The notes under the pieces: model-generated
Seen by the model: only the letters and a program-made list of their open reading frames with translations
Told to the model about the DNA's origin: nothing
The model's database searches: none
Shown: positions 57,337 to 64,000 of the stretch, piece by piece
Numbering within the stretch: position 1 is the stretch's first letter
Layout: every line of letters starts with the position of its first letter
Position numbers and translations under genes: made by a program
DNA from: Streptomyces sp. NBC_00193
GTDB taxonomy: Bacteria; Actinomycetota; Actinomycetes; Streptomycetales; Streptomycetaceae
Direction: 5' to 3'
NCBI RefSeq assembly: GCF_026342735.1
Contig: NZ_JAPEMM010000001.1
Coordinates: 6,014,001-6,078,000 of the forward strand
DNA length: 64,000 bases

Positions 57337-58334
57337 TGGGCTCCGATCCGGCTGCGGAGCCGTTCCGCGGGCGGGAGTCCGACCTGCGGGGGCGGCGGAT
57401 CGCCGGGTACGTGGTGGAGGCCGAGATCGGACGAGGGGGGATGGCGGTCGTCTACCGCGCGCACGACGTACGGCTGGACCGGACGGTCGCGCTGAAGCTC
57501 CTCGCGCCCGAACTGGCGCGCAACGACGTCTTCCGGAAGCGGTTCGCGCACGAGTCGAAGGTGGCGGCGGCCATCGACCACCCGCACATCGTGCCCGTCT
57601 TCGAGGCGGGGGAGACCGACGGGATGCTGTACATCGCCATGCGGTACGTGCCCGGCCAGGACCTGCGGGCCATGCTGGACCGGACGGGCCCGCTGCCCGT
57701 GGAGGCGGCGGCCCGGATCGCCGGCCAGGTCGCCTCGGCCCTGGACGCGGCGCACGCCCACGACCTGGTCCACCGGGACGTGAAGCCCGGCAACATCCTG
57801 GTCGCGGGCGGCACCGACAGCGAACACCCCGAGCACGTCTACCTGACCGACTTCGGGCTGACGAAGAAATCGCTGTCGCTGACTGGGTTCACGAGCGTCG
57901 GGCAGTTCGTCGGGACCCTGGACTACGTGGCGCCCGAGCAGATCGCCGGGAAGCCGGTCGACGGCCGGTGCGACGTCTACAGCCTGGGGTGCGTGGTCTA
58001 CGAGACCCTGGCCGGCGGCCCGCCCTTCGAGCGCGACGACGACATGGCGCTGCTCTGGGCCCACCAGTACGATCCGCCGCCGGCGGTGTCCACGCGGCGG
58101 GAAGGCCTCCCGCCGGGGGTGGACGAGGTGCTGGCCCGGGCCCTCGCGAAGGCGCCCGAGGACCGGTGGGGGAGCTGCCTGGAGTTCACGGGGGCGCTGC
58201 GGCAAGCGGGTGCGGGGGAGGGCGGGGGCCCCGGGGTGGCGGCGTTCGTCCGTGCACCCGACCGTGCGCCGGTCCGGGCGGCCTCCGACGGGCCGCCGCC
58301 ACCGCCGCCCAGGTGGGCTCTGCCGGTGTTCTAG
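57336..58334 (+). CDS. Soluble Ser/Thr protein kinase
   Basis: 332 aa from ATG 57336. Hanks-type domain (~28-285): EIGRGGMAVVYRAHD, VALKLLAPELA, VHRDVKPGNILVAGG, VYLTDFGLTKKS, GTLDYVAPEQIAGKPVDGRCDVYSLGCVVYETLAGGPPFE. The C-terminus is short and Pro-rich with no TM or PASTA. It is in an operon with the FHA-ABC transporter and the 205-aa protein, so it is the likely source of the phosphothreonine read by the FHA domains. In mycobacteria pknF and Rv1747 are also adjacent, although PknF is membrane-bound. Confidence 0.92.
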   Translation: MGSDPAAEPFRGRESDLRGRRIAGYVVEAEIGRGGMAVVYRAHDVRLDRTVALKLLAPELARNDVFRKRFAHESKVAAAIDHPHIVPVFEAGETDGMLYIAMRYVPGQDLRAMLDRTGPLPVEAAARIAGQVASALDAAHAHDLVHRDVKPGNILVAGGTDSEHPEHVYLTDFGLTKKSLSLTGFTSVGQFVGTLDYVAPEQIAGKPVDGRCDVYSLGCVVYETLAGGPPFERDDDMALLWAHQYDPPPAVSTRREGLPPGVDEVLARALAKAPEDRWGSCLEFTGALRQAGAGEGGGPGVAAFVRAPDRAPVRAASDGPPPPPPRWALPVF

Positions 58335-58361
58335 CCCTCGTTCCGGCCCTGGTCCCCGGTC

Positions 58362-58742
58362 CTAGTCCTGGTCGGGGGAGGGCGCGCACACGACGTGGGC
58401 CGTGACCTCGGCGTGTGCGGCCGAGGCGTACCAGCCCTTGCGGCCGTTCGCGTCGACGACGGGGTGGGAGGCCAGGACGGTGTGCCGGAGGGTGCCGTCG
58501 CGGCCGTGGTCCCAGTGGGTGGTGGAGTACCCGCCGGACTGCACGGCCGTGCCGCGCGGGCAGAACACCCTGCTGACGGACACCGCCTGCGCGGAGGAGT
58601 CCTTGCGGCCGGTGTCGCCGGAGAGGTGGCGGGCGCCGGGGCCGGTCGCCTGCGTGGGCAGGGCGGTGGAGAGGGTCAGGGCCAGTGCGGAGAGGGCGAT
58701 CAGGCCAGCGGCGTGAAGCGGCCGGAACAGGCCTTTGGTCAT
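58362..58742 (-). CDS. Small secreted protein
   Basis: 126 aa from ATG 58742. Signal peptide (MTKGLFRPLHAAGLIALSALALTLSTALPTQA), then ~95 residues with two Cys (FCPRGTAVQSGGYSTTHWDHGRD and VVCAPSPDQD), probably a disulfide-linked small fold, with WYASAAHAEVTAHVVC. Resembles small Streptomyces secreted proteins with no known role. It lies 28 bp downstream of the kinase stop in the opposite direction, with no terminator between them. Confidence 0.7.
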   Translation of the reverse strand: MTKGLFRPLHAAGLIALSALALTLSTALPTQATGPGARHLSGDTGRKDSSAQAVSVSRVFCPRGTAVQSGGYSTTHWDHGRDGTLRHTVLASHPVVDANGRKGWYASAAHAEVTAHVVCAPSPDQD

Positions 58743-58929
58743 GTTCACGGAGACGAGCGTGTCATGCGGAAACGATCCCCCGATGAGCCGATATGCGCCT
58801 GTTCACTCGAACGGCGCAACGGGTGGCCGGGGTGGGCGGCCGGTGCGTGCGGCCTGGTCTGCGGGTCAAGGGGGCAGTGGGTCTGCGGGCCGGCGGGCCA
58901 GCGGGTCAGCGGGCCGGCGGGTCAGCGCG

Positions 58930-60231
58930 TCAGCGGGCGGCGGGGCCGGCCGGCCCGGAGGGGGTCCGGCGGCCGGGTCCGCCCCGGCGGCGGGGGAACA
59001 GGGCGCCCAGGAAACCCGCCACGGCGCCCGCGAGGAAGGCGAGCCCGACCGTGCGCCAGAGCAGCGGGCGCAGCTCCACGTTGCCGCTGAGGTCGTCGAC
59101 GTCGCCGAGGCCCAGCAGGGTGAGGCCGAACTGTGCCTGGATCCGGGCCAGCAGGCAGACCACCAGGGTGGCCAGGGCCAGGGCGACGGCCAGGTGGAGG
59201 GCGTGCTGCCAGGGGCGGACGTGCGCGGGCGAGCGGGCGGCGGCCAGGGCCCCGGCGGCGAGCAGCAGGACGACGGCCAGTACGACGAGCCACCACGCCC
59301 GGGAGTCCCGCTCGGCGAGCGAGGCCACGTCGATGGTGGACAGGTCCGAGGCCGTGCCGGAGCCCCGGCCGGTGACGCGCAGCACCTCGTCCAGGACCTG
59401 TGGTACGGGCAGCCCGAACGGCCCCTCGGCCTTGCCCTCCCAGGCCCCGCCGAAGCCGAGGGTCAGGGCGGGCCAGACCAGGTTGGGCAGGCCCAGCAGG
59501 ATCACGGCCAGGGTGCGGTCCGCATGCCCCTGGGTCCCCGCCACGACCAGGCCGACGACGATCCCGAGGACGACGTACGCGAGGAGCAGGGCGACCACGG
59601 CGAAGGCCGCGGGCCGCACCGCCGCGTGGAAGCGGACCAGCCCCGTCGGGAGCGGTGCGCGCCGGGACACCAGCAGGGAGACCAGCAACAGGCCCAGGAT
59701 CCACAGCAGTCCGTAGCCGAGGCTGGCGGGGATCGCGGCCTCGAAGCCCACCTTCGGGCCTGCGTCGAGGACTTCGCCGATGTCGCCGAGGACCGAGTCG
59801 CCGGTGGAGACCGCGAAGTCCTGGCGGGACAGCAGGGCGACTCCGGTCAGCGCCACCAGCCAGAGGAGCACCAAGGGGACGGCGCGGGCGAGGAGTTCGC
59901 GCACGCCCGCCACTGCACGGTTGTGCAGGGGGCGCAGGAAGAGCCAGCCGGCGGTCAGCGCGCCGGCCAGGCTGACGGAGAGGGGGAGTACGGACAGGCT
60001 CGCGTCGGCCCCGGCCAGGAAGCCGGCCCCGCCCGTCACGTCGACCGACCCGCCCGCGGCCATCAGCACGACGGCGGCCACGACGTGCGGGAACGCGCCG
60101 CCGGGCAGATCGCCGGCGCCGGCGAGGGCGAGCCCCGCGGCGCCGACGACGGCCATCACCGCGAAGCTCGCGAGGACCGCGACGAGGGCGTCGCGCCAGG
60201 CTCGCGCGGCCGGTGCCGTTGGAGGACTCAC
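58930..60231 (-). CDS. Streptophobe-type polytopic membrane protein
   Basis: 433 aa from GTG 60231 (GGTGG upstream). About ten hydrophobic helices. Conserved pieces: GDLPGGAFPHVVAAVVLMAAGGSVDVTGGAG, LPLSVSLAGALTAGWLFLRPL, VLLLAYVVLGIVVGLVVAGTQG, and LTLGFGGAWEGKAEGPFGLPVPQVLDE. I recall this layout as the streptophobe family of Streptomyces, function unknown. It is divergent from the DUF6777-like surface protein, with which it may be functionally paired. Confidence 0.78.
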   Translation of the reverse strand: MSPPTAPAARAWRDALVAVLASFAVMAVVGAAGLALAGAGDLPGGAFPHVVAAVVLMAAGGSVDVTGGAGFLAGADASLSVLPLSVSLAGALTAGWLFLRPLHNRAVAGVRELLARAVPLVLLWLVALTGVALLSRQDFAVSTGDSVLGDIGEVLDAGPKVGFEAAIPASLGYGLLWILGLLLVSLLVSRRAPLPTGLVRFHAAVRPAAFAVVALLLAYVVLGIVVGLVVAGTQGHADRTLAVILLGLPNLVWPALTLGFGGAWEGKAEGPFGLPVPQVLDEVLRVTGRGSGTASDLSTIDVASLAERDSRAWWLVVLAVVLLLAAGALAAARSPAHVRPWQHALHLAVALALATLVVCLLARIQAQFGLTLLGLGDVDDLSGNVELRPLLWRTVGLAFLAGAVAGFLGALFPRRRGGPGRRTPSGPAGPAAR

Positions 60232-60345
60232 CCTGCCACCGTAGGCAGCTCCGCTTGCGGCCACCACCCGGACGGCGCACACAATGGTCGCCAGGAGTGC
60301 ACTAAATCCGGAGATTTCCGTTGATGACCCGCGGAAGTTCCATAA

Positions 60346-60394
60346 CGGAACGTCCACCGAGCAACGACCGAAGGGTCCGCAGCGGAACGTCCAC
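60346..60394. promoter_or_regulatory. Direct repeat CGGAACGTCCAC in the shared promoter region
   Basis: Exact copies at 60346-60357 and 60383-60394 (37 bp apart), with a nearby GTTCC-ATAAC-GGAAC inverted repeat (60337-60351). The region separates the streptophobe-like gene and the DUF6777-like gene. Candidate operators. Confidence 0.45.
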
Positions 60395-60431
60395 AGGGGA
60401 CCGGAACCCCTCCGCCTGGGAAGAAGAGCCC

Positions 60432-62213
60432 GTGACCACTCAACCCTCCGGCCAGCAGCCGCCGTGGCCGACACAGCCGTCACAGCCGCCCTCGCAGCCG
60501 CCGTCGTCGTCGTCGTCCGGGCGTCCCACGGGCCCGCCGTCCGGTCCCCTCTCCGGGGGCCGGGAAGGGCCCCCGCCACCTCCGCCGCCGGCCCCTCCCG
60601 GAGGATCCGGGAGCGGGGTGCCCCCCGGGCCCCCCGAGCCCCCGCACAAGCCCTGGTGGCGCTCCGTACCCCGGCTCGCCACCACGATCGTCGCCCTCGC
60701 CGCCGCCGTGACCCTGGCCGTCGTCCTGACCAGGCCCGGCGGGGGCGGGGGTACCACCACCTCCGCGGGCAACGAGGTCTTCCTGCAGCCCGCGGCGGCC
60801 TCCGGGCCCGACCCCTTCACCGAGTCCACCGCGGCCAAGCAGGCCACGCCGCCGCCCGAGAGCCCGCCGCCCTCGACGCCGGACAAGAAGCCCGAATCGA
60901 AGCCACCGGGCAAGCCCCCGTCGTCCGCGTCGACCACGACCACCCGCAGCGTCAGCGGCGCCTCGCCCGAGCTGTACGGGGGCACGCCGAACGTGCCCGC
61001 CTGTGACGTCGAGAAGCAGATCCGGGTCCTCTCGGCGCAGCCCGCCAAGAACGCCGCCTTCGCCTCGTCGCTCGGCATCCAGCCGACGGCCGTGCCCTCG
61101 TACCTGCGCTCCCTCACCCCGGTCCAGCTCCGGGTGGACACCCGGGTCACCAACCACGGCTACGTGGACGGCCGCTCCACCAGCTACCAGTCCGTGCTCC
61201 AGGCCGGGACCGCCGTGCTCGTGGACGACCGAGGGGTGCCGCGGGTGCGGTGCGCCTGCGGGAACCCGCTGGGGCCGCCGGTGGCGCTGAAGGCCAACCC
61301 GAAGCGGTTCGGACAGCCTTGGACCTCGTACCAGCCCTCGCGGGTCGTGGTCATCGCGCCGTCCGTGACCATCGTGAACAAGTTCGTGATCTACGACTAC
61401 GGCAACAGCCGCTGGTACGAGCGTGACCGGGGCCACCACCAAGGCCGCCACGACAGGCCGATCCCGCCGCCGGTGATCCCGACCCCGATCTTCACCACCC
61501 CGCCGCCGTCGCCGACGTTCACGTCGCCGTCCCCGACGGGCACTTCGCCCTCGCCGACGGACACCTCGCCGTCGCCGACATCGCCGTCCCCGTCGGTGTC
61601 GCCGTCCGAGTCCTCGTCCGAGTCGCCGTCGCAGTCCCCGTCCGAGTCCCCGTCGGAGTCCCCGTCGGCGTCCCCGTCGGTCTCGCCTTCGGAGTCGGCC
61701 TCGGAGTCCCCGTCCGAGTCGCCGTCGCAGTCCCCCTCCGAATCGCCTTCGGAGTCCGTGTCGGCGTCGGTGACCGGGTCGGAGTCGCCGTCCGAGTCGC
61801 CCTCGGAGTCACCCTCCGAGTCGCCGTCCGTCTCGCCCTCCGTCTCGCCGTCCAAGTCGGCCTCCGCTTCTGCGTCCGCGGGACGGACGTCGCCGGCGCC
61901 GACCCCGTCGCCCTCGAAGAGCGAGGTGGCACCGACGCCCGAGAAGAGCTCGGTGGCGCCGGAGCCCCCGGCGACCTCGGCGCGGCCCGAGCCGCCGAAG
62001 CCGAAGCCGACGCCCCCGCCGCTGATCTCGGAGGAGCCCGAACTCCAGCAGCCGCCGCCCCCGCCGCCGACCCAGGCGCCCCCGCCCCCGCCGCCGCCCC
62101 CGCCGCCGGTCACCACACTGCTGCCGCCCCCGCCCCCGCCTTCCCCGGTAGGGCCCGGAGACGACACCGACCAGGGTTCGGACGGAGGCCCGGCCGGTAA
62201 CGGCAACCAGTAG
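60432..62213 (+). CDS. Cell-surface protein with a DUF6777-like domain and long Ser/Pro stalk
   Basis: 593 aa from GTG 60432, with GAAGAAGAG upstream. Pro/Gly-rich cytosolic N-tail (PTQPSQPPSQPP..., ~1-75), one TM (LATTIVALAAAVTLAVVL, ~80-98), a linker, then a domain with CDVEKQIRVLSAQPAKNAAFASSLGI ... VPSYLRSLTPVQLRVDTRVTNHGYVDGRSTSYQSVLQAGTAVLVDDRGVPRVRCACGNPLGPP (DUF6777-like, ~180-320). After HHQGRHDRPIPPP the rest is ~250 residues of SPSESPSES-type repeats and Pro/Thr stretches. The stalk should span the cell wall; function unknown. A 17-bp stem terminator follows. Confidence 0.82.
   Translation: MTTQPSGQQPPWPTQPSQPPSQPPSSSSSGRPTGPPSGPLSGGREGPPPPPPPAPPGGSGSGVPPGPPEPPHKPWWRSVPRLATTIVALAAAVTLAVVLTRPGGGGGTTTSAGNEVFLQPAAASGPDPFTESTAAKQATPPPESPPPSTPDKKPESKPPGKPPSSASTTTTRSVSGASPELYGGTPNVPACDVEKQIRVLSAQPAKNAAFASSLGIQPTAVPSYLRSLTPVQLRVDTRVTNHGYVDGRSTSYQSVLQAGTAVLVDDRGVPRVRCACGNPLGPPVALKANPKRFGQPWTSYQPSRVVVIAPSVTIVNKFVIYDYGNSRWYERDRGHHQGRHDRPIPPPVIPTPIFTTPPPSPTFTSPSPTGTSPSPTDTSPSPTSPSPSVSPSESSSESPSQSPSESPSESPSASPSVSPSESASESPSESPSQSPSESPSESVSASVTGSESPSESPSESPSESPSVSPSVSPSKSASASASAGRTSPAPTPSPSKSEVAPTPEKSSVAPEPPATSARPEPPKPKPTPPPLISEEPELQQPPPPPPTQAPPPPPPPPPPVTTLLPPPPPPSPVGPGDDTDQGSDGGPAGNGNQ
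61540..61890 (+). repeat. Degenerate TCCCCGTCGGAG-type codon repeats (Ser-Pro-Ser-Glu stalk)
   Basis: 12-bp units encode SPSESPSESPSASPSV-type runs for about 115 codons. A low-complexity, slippage-prone tract. Confidence 0.75.
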
Positions 62214-62230
62214 GACCCCGCCCGACACGA

Positions 62231-62267
62231 AGACCTCCCCGAGGGCCGATGGCCCTCGGGGAGGTCT
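62231..62267. terminator. Strong bidirectional terminator
   Basis: Perfect 17-bp stem AGACCTCCCCGAGGGCC / GGCCCTCGGGGAGGTCT with loop GAT, between the DUF6777-like gene and the NlpC/P60 gene. The longest stem in the window. Confidence 0.92.
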
Positions 62268-62300
62268 GGTGCGTGCCGTGACCCGGCCCGGCGGACGCTG

Positions 62301-63236
62301 CTAGCGGACGCGGCCGTACAGGTTCGGGTTGTACGCGCTGAAGCTGGAGACGCGGACCTGCTTGCCCGGGCGGGGGGCCTCGATGTACTTGCCGTCGCCG
62401 AGGTAGATGGCGACGTGGTGGATGCCCGAGGTGCTGCCGTTCGAGGTCCAGAACACCAGGTCTCCGCGGCGCAGCTCGGAGCGGGAGATCGGGGTGGTGG
62501 CCCGGTACTGGTCGGAGGCCACGCGGGGGAGGGTGATGCCCGCGGACCGGTACGCGGCCTGGACCAGCCCCGAGCAGTCCCAGCCGCGGGGGCCGTTGCC
62601 ACCCCAGACGTACGGGTCGCCGAGGTGGCTGTTGGCGAAGGAGATGGCGCCCTCCGTGCCCTGGCGGATGGGGGTTCCGGAGGAGCCCGAAGAGCCGGAG
62701 GAGCCGGAGGAGCCCGAGGAGCCGGACGAGCCCGAGGAGGAGCCGGAGCCGCCGGCGAAGCGCTCGTACTTGTCCTTGTGCTGGGTCCAGCGCCACCAGC
62801 CGGTGGAGTCCTTGTACCAGTACACGCGGTCGGTCGCGTCCCAGCCCGCGCGGCCGCGGAAGGTCGGCTCGGAGGTGCGTACGGAGGAGGACGAGGAGGA
62901 AGAAGAGGCGGAGGAGGAGGCAGAGGAGGAGGCAGAGGAACCGCCGCTGTTCGCCACGTACTTGCTGTAGTGCTGCGTCCAGCGCCACCAGCCGGTCGCG
63001 TCCTTGTACCAGTACTTCGAACCGTCCCAGCCCGCGTGCGCCGGCGCCGGCTCGGCGGAGGCGGTGCCCACTCCGGTGCCCATCAGCAGGGTGGCGCCGA
63101 CGGCCGCGACCACGGCGCCGCGCAGGGTGCAGCGACGGCGGCGGGTCGCGGCGGCCGTCATGGCCGTCGTACCGTGCGCGCAGCCGGTGCAGTCACAGCT
63201 GTCGGGTATTTCTTCGGTGAACTCGGGCGTGCGCAT
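62301..63236 (-). CDS. NlpC/P60 (C40) peptidase with tandem Trp-rich wall-binding repeats
   Basis: 311 aa from ATG 63236 (AAAGGAA upstream). A cytosolic-looking lead (SCDCTGCAHGTTA), then a basic RRRRCTLRG signal/TM (AVVAAVGATLLMGTGVGTASA). Two ~30-aa repeats follow, each with WYKD(A/S)TGWWRWTQH and a Tyr/Lys/Ser tail, separated by a poly-Ser linker and a (Ser-Gly)n tract. The C-terminal domain is NlpC/P60: HLGDPYVWGGNGPRGWDCSGLVQAA (Cys), GIHHVAIYLGDGKYIEAPR (His). It probably cleaves peptidoglycan cross-links outside the cell. Convergent with the DUF6777-like gene. Confidence 0.88.
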   Translation of the reverse strand: MRTPEFTEEIPDSCDCTGCAHGTTAMTAAATRRRRCTLRGAVVAAVGATLLMGTGVGTASAEPAPAHAGWDGSKYWYKDATGWWRWTQHYSKYVANSGGSSASSSASSSASSSSSSSSVRTSEPTFRGRAGWDATDRVYWYKDSTGWWRWTQHKDKYERFAGGSGSSSGSSGSSGSSGSSGSSGSSGTPIRQGTEGAISFANSHLGDPYVWGGNGPRGWDCSGLVQAAYRSAGITLPRVASDQYRATTPISRSELRRGDLVFWTSNGSTSGIHHVAIYLGDGKYIEAPRPGKQVRVSSFSAYNPNLYGRVR

Positions 63237-63265
63237 GCATGATTCCTTTTCCATCGGGGGTGTTG

Positions 63266-64000
63266 TCAACGCGCGTCGGCGGCAGGGCCGCGCGCCGTGT
63301 AGAAGGCCACGGTCAAGTCCTTGACCAGGGCCTTGCGTTCGTAGTCGTCCAGGCTCACGAGCCCGCGGTCCGACATCCGGTGAACGGTGTCGTCGACGGC
63401 GTCGAGCACGGAGGTGAGGACGGAGTCCCGGTGCCGCGCGTCGATCGAGGCGACCCGGCGGCGCTGCATCGCGGCGGCGACCTCGGGGGCGTACTCGACG
63501 TGCAGCGGCCGGGCGGAGAAGACTTCGACGCCGACGGCCTTGCACTCGGCGGCGAGCAGCCGGGTCAGCTCGTCGCCGACGGCCTCGGTGTCCCGCAGGG
63601 TTTCCGGTCCGTCCGGCTCCGGGCCGAAGGAGTCGGCGGGCATCCGGGAGAGCACCCGGGCGGTCGCGGACTCCACCTGTCCGCGCAGGTAGGCGGTGTG
63701 GTCGTCCACCGCCAGCAACGCGCGGGCGGTGTCCCTGACCCGCCAGACGACGAGGACGACGGACCGCAGCGCGGTGCCCTCGGAGTCGACGACGCTGAGC
63801 GGCTCGCTGCGCCAGTGGCGCAGCCGGACGTCGACGCGGGTGTGGCGGGGCAGCGGGTTGGACCAGATGAGGCCGGTGCGCCGGATCGTGCCGCGGTAGC
63901 GGCCGAACAGCGTCAGCGACCAGGCCTGGCCGGCGCGGCCGCGCCGCAGTCCGCCGAGCGCGGCCAGTGCGAGGAGTGCGCAGCACGCGACGACGGCCAG
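63266..64000 (-). CDS. SPFH/band-7 domain protein (N-terminus beyond the window)
   Basis: Last 244 codons of the gene; the 5' end lies beyond position 64000. TM ACCALLALAALGGL, then the band-7/SPFH core: SLTLFGRYRGTIRRTGLIWSNPL, RHTRVDVRLRHWRSEPLSVVDSEGTALRSVVLVVWRVRDTARALLAVDDHTAYLRGQVESATARVLSRMP, DELTRLLAAECKAVGVEVFSARPLHVEYAPEVAAAMQRRRVASIDARHRDSVLTSVLDAVDDTVHRM. SPFH proteins form membrane-domain scaffolds and chaperone membrane proteases. It reads toward the NlpC/P60 gene, 29 bp away, and is probably co-transcribed with it. Confidence 0.9.
   Translation of the reverse strand: MAVVACCALLALAALGGLRRGRAGQAWSLTLFGRYRGTIRRTGLIWSNPLPRHTRVDVRLRHWRSEPLSVVDSEGTALRSVVLVVWRVRDTARALLAVDDHTAYLRGQVESATARVLSRMPADSFGPEPDGPETLRDTEAVGDELTRLLAAECKAVGVEVFSARPLHVEYAPEVAAAMQRRRVASIDARHRDSVLTSVLDAVDDTVHRMSDRGLVSLDDYERKALVKDLTVAFYTARGPAADAR

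Noticed and set aside
61540..61890. Repetitive array that could look like a CRISPR or direct-repeat locus
   Set aside because: The period is a coding repeat (Ser-Pro-Ser-Glu) in frame with the surface protein; no equal spacers and no cas genes.
62640..62950. Codon repeats GAGGAGCCGGAG and GAGGAGGCAGAGG
   Set aside because: They encode the Ser-Gly and poly-Ser linkers of the NlpC/P60 peptidase on the minus strand; not a separate element.
1..64000. Biosynthetic gene cluster, prophage or IS elements
   Set aside because: No PKS/NRPS/terpene core enzyme, integrase, transposase or capsid-type gene was recognised.

Overview
High-GC actinobacterial chromosome, almost certainly Streptomyces. The signs are a strong G/C bias at third codon positions, many GTG starts, lineage-typical families (streptophobe-type membrane protein, DUF6643-, DUF6191-, DUF6332- and DUF6777-like proteins, an Rv1733c-type membrane protein, mycothiol-linked and deazaflavin-linked enzymes) and very rare TTA codons. 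I see no prophage, IS element, CRISPR array, tRNA/rRNA or biosynthetic cluster. This looks like ordinary core/arm chromosome: about 63 genes, many of them single or in pairs, often convergent with strong hairpin terminators or overlapping 3' ends.

Layout. 1-4.5 kb: PLP threonine aldolase, a transglutaminase-like protein, an MFS exporter, and a secreted alginate-lyase-like enzyme behind palindromic operators. 4.5-10.2 kb: PlsC-type acyltransferase, thioredoxin-like protein, flavin reductase, EtfB-EtfA, and a DUF6986-type aldolase with a clean promoter. 10-16.9 kb: MFS/ArsR divergent pair, LacI regulator, a P-loop kinase-Nudix fusion, metallo-beta-lactamase-fold hydrolase, M20 dipeptidase. 17-25.7 kb: geranylgeranyl-reductase-like flavoprotein, a TetR regulator divergent from a deazaflavin-dependent reductase with several palindromic operators, Spherulin-4-like protein (TTA codon), VOC protein, mycothiol-dependent isomerase family, AlkB, ROK regulator, RsbW-type ATPase. 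25.9-34.8 kb: cysteine-synthase-like enzyme, a tandem duplicated pair of zinc-ribbon membrane proteins, SRPBCC, GNAT, a large beta-helix/AAA+ fusion, Rv1733c-like, MOSC and DUF6643-like proteins.

35-43.8 kb: HpnB-like glycosyltransferase, Asp/Glu racemase, two DJ-1-type genes (a GlxA-type regulator and a divergent enzyme operon), a small membrane protein, apolipoprotein N-acyltransferase with a Nudix gene, and a secreted trypsin-like protease. 44-54 kb: a membrane-protein gene interrupted by a -1 frameshift at a slippery-type heptamer, a GT39-like mannosyltransferase, a GNAT-AAA+ fusion, a hairpin-rich gene-free stretch (48.25-48.41 kb), a receptor Ser/Thr kinase coupled to a membrane protein, a Tm-1/UPF0261 protein (TTA codon), Nudix, and a CDF metal exporter.

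54-64 kb: a three-gene signalling operon (double-FHA ABC transporter, small soluble protein, Ser/Thr kinase) resembling mycobacterial PknF-Rv1747; a small secreted protein; the streptophobe-like protein divergent from a surface DUF6777-like protein with a long Ser/Pro stalk; an NlpC/P60 cell-wall peptidase with tandem Trp-rich repeats; and a truncated SPFH/band-7 protein at the edge.

Family names come from recognising motifs by eye, with no database search. Starts were chosen from ribosome binding sites, gene overlaps and family N-termini. The points most worth a second look are the frameshifted membrane gene, the beta-helix/AAA+ and GNAT/AAA+ fusions, the duplicated zinc-ribbon pair with its copied promoter, the start codon sitting in a perfect hairpin loop (1234-1261), and the hairpin array near 48.3 kb.
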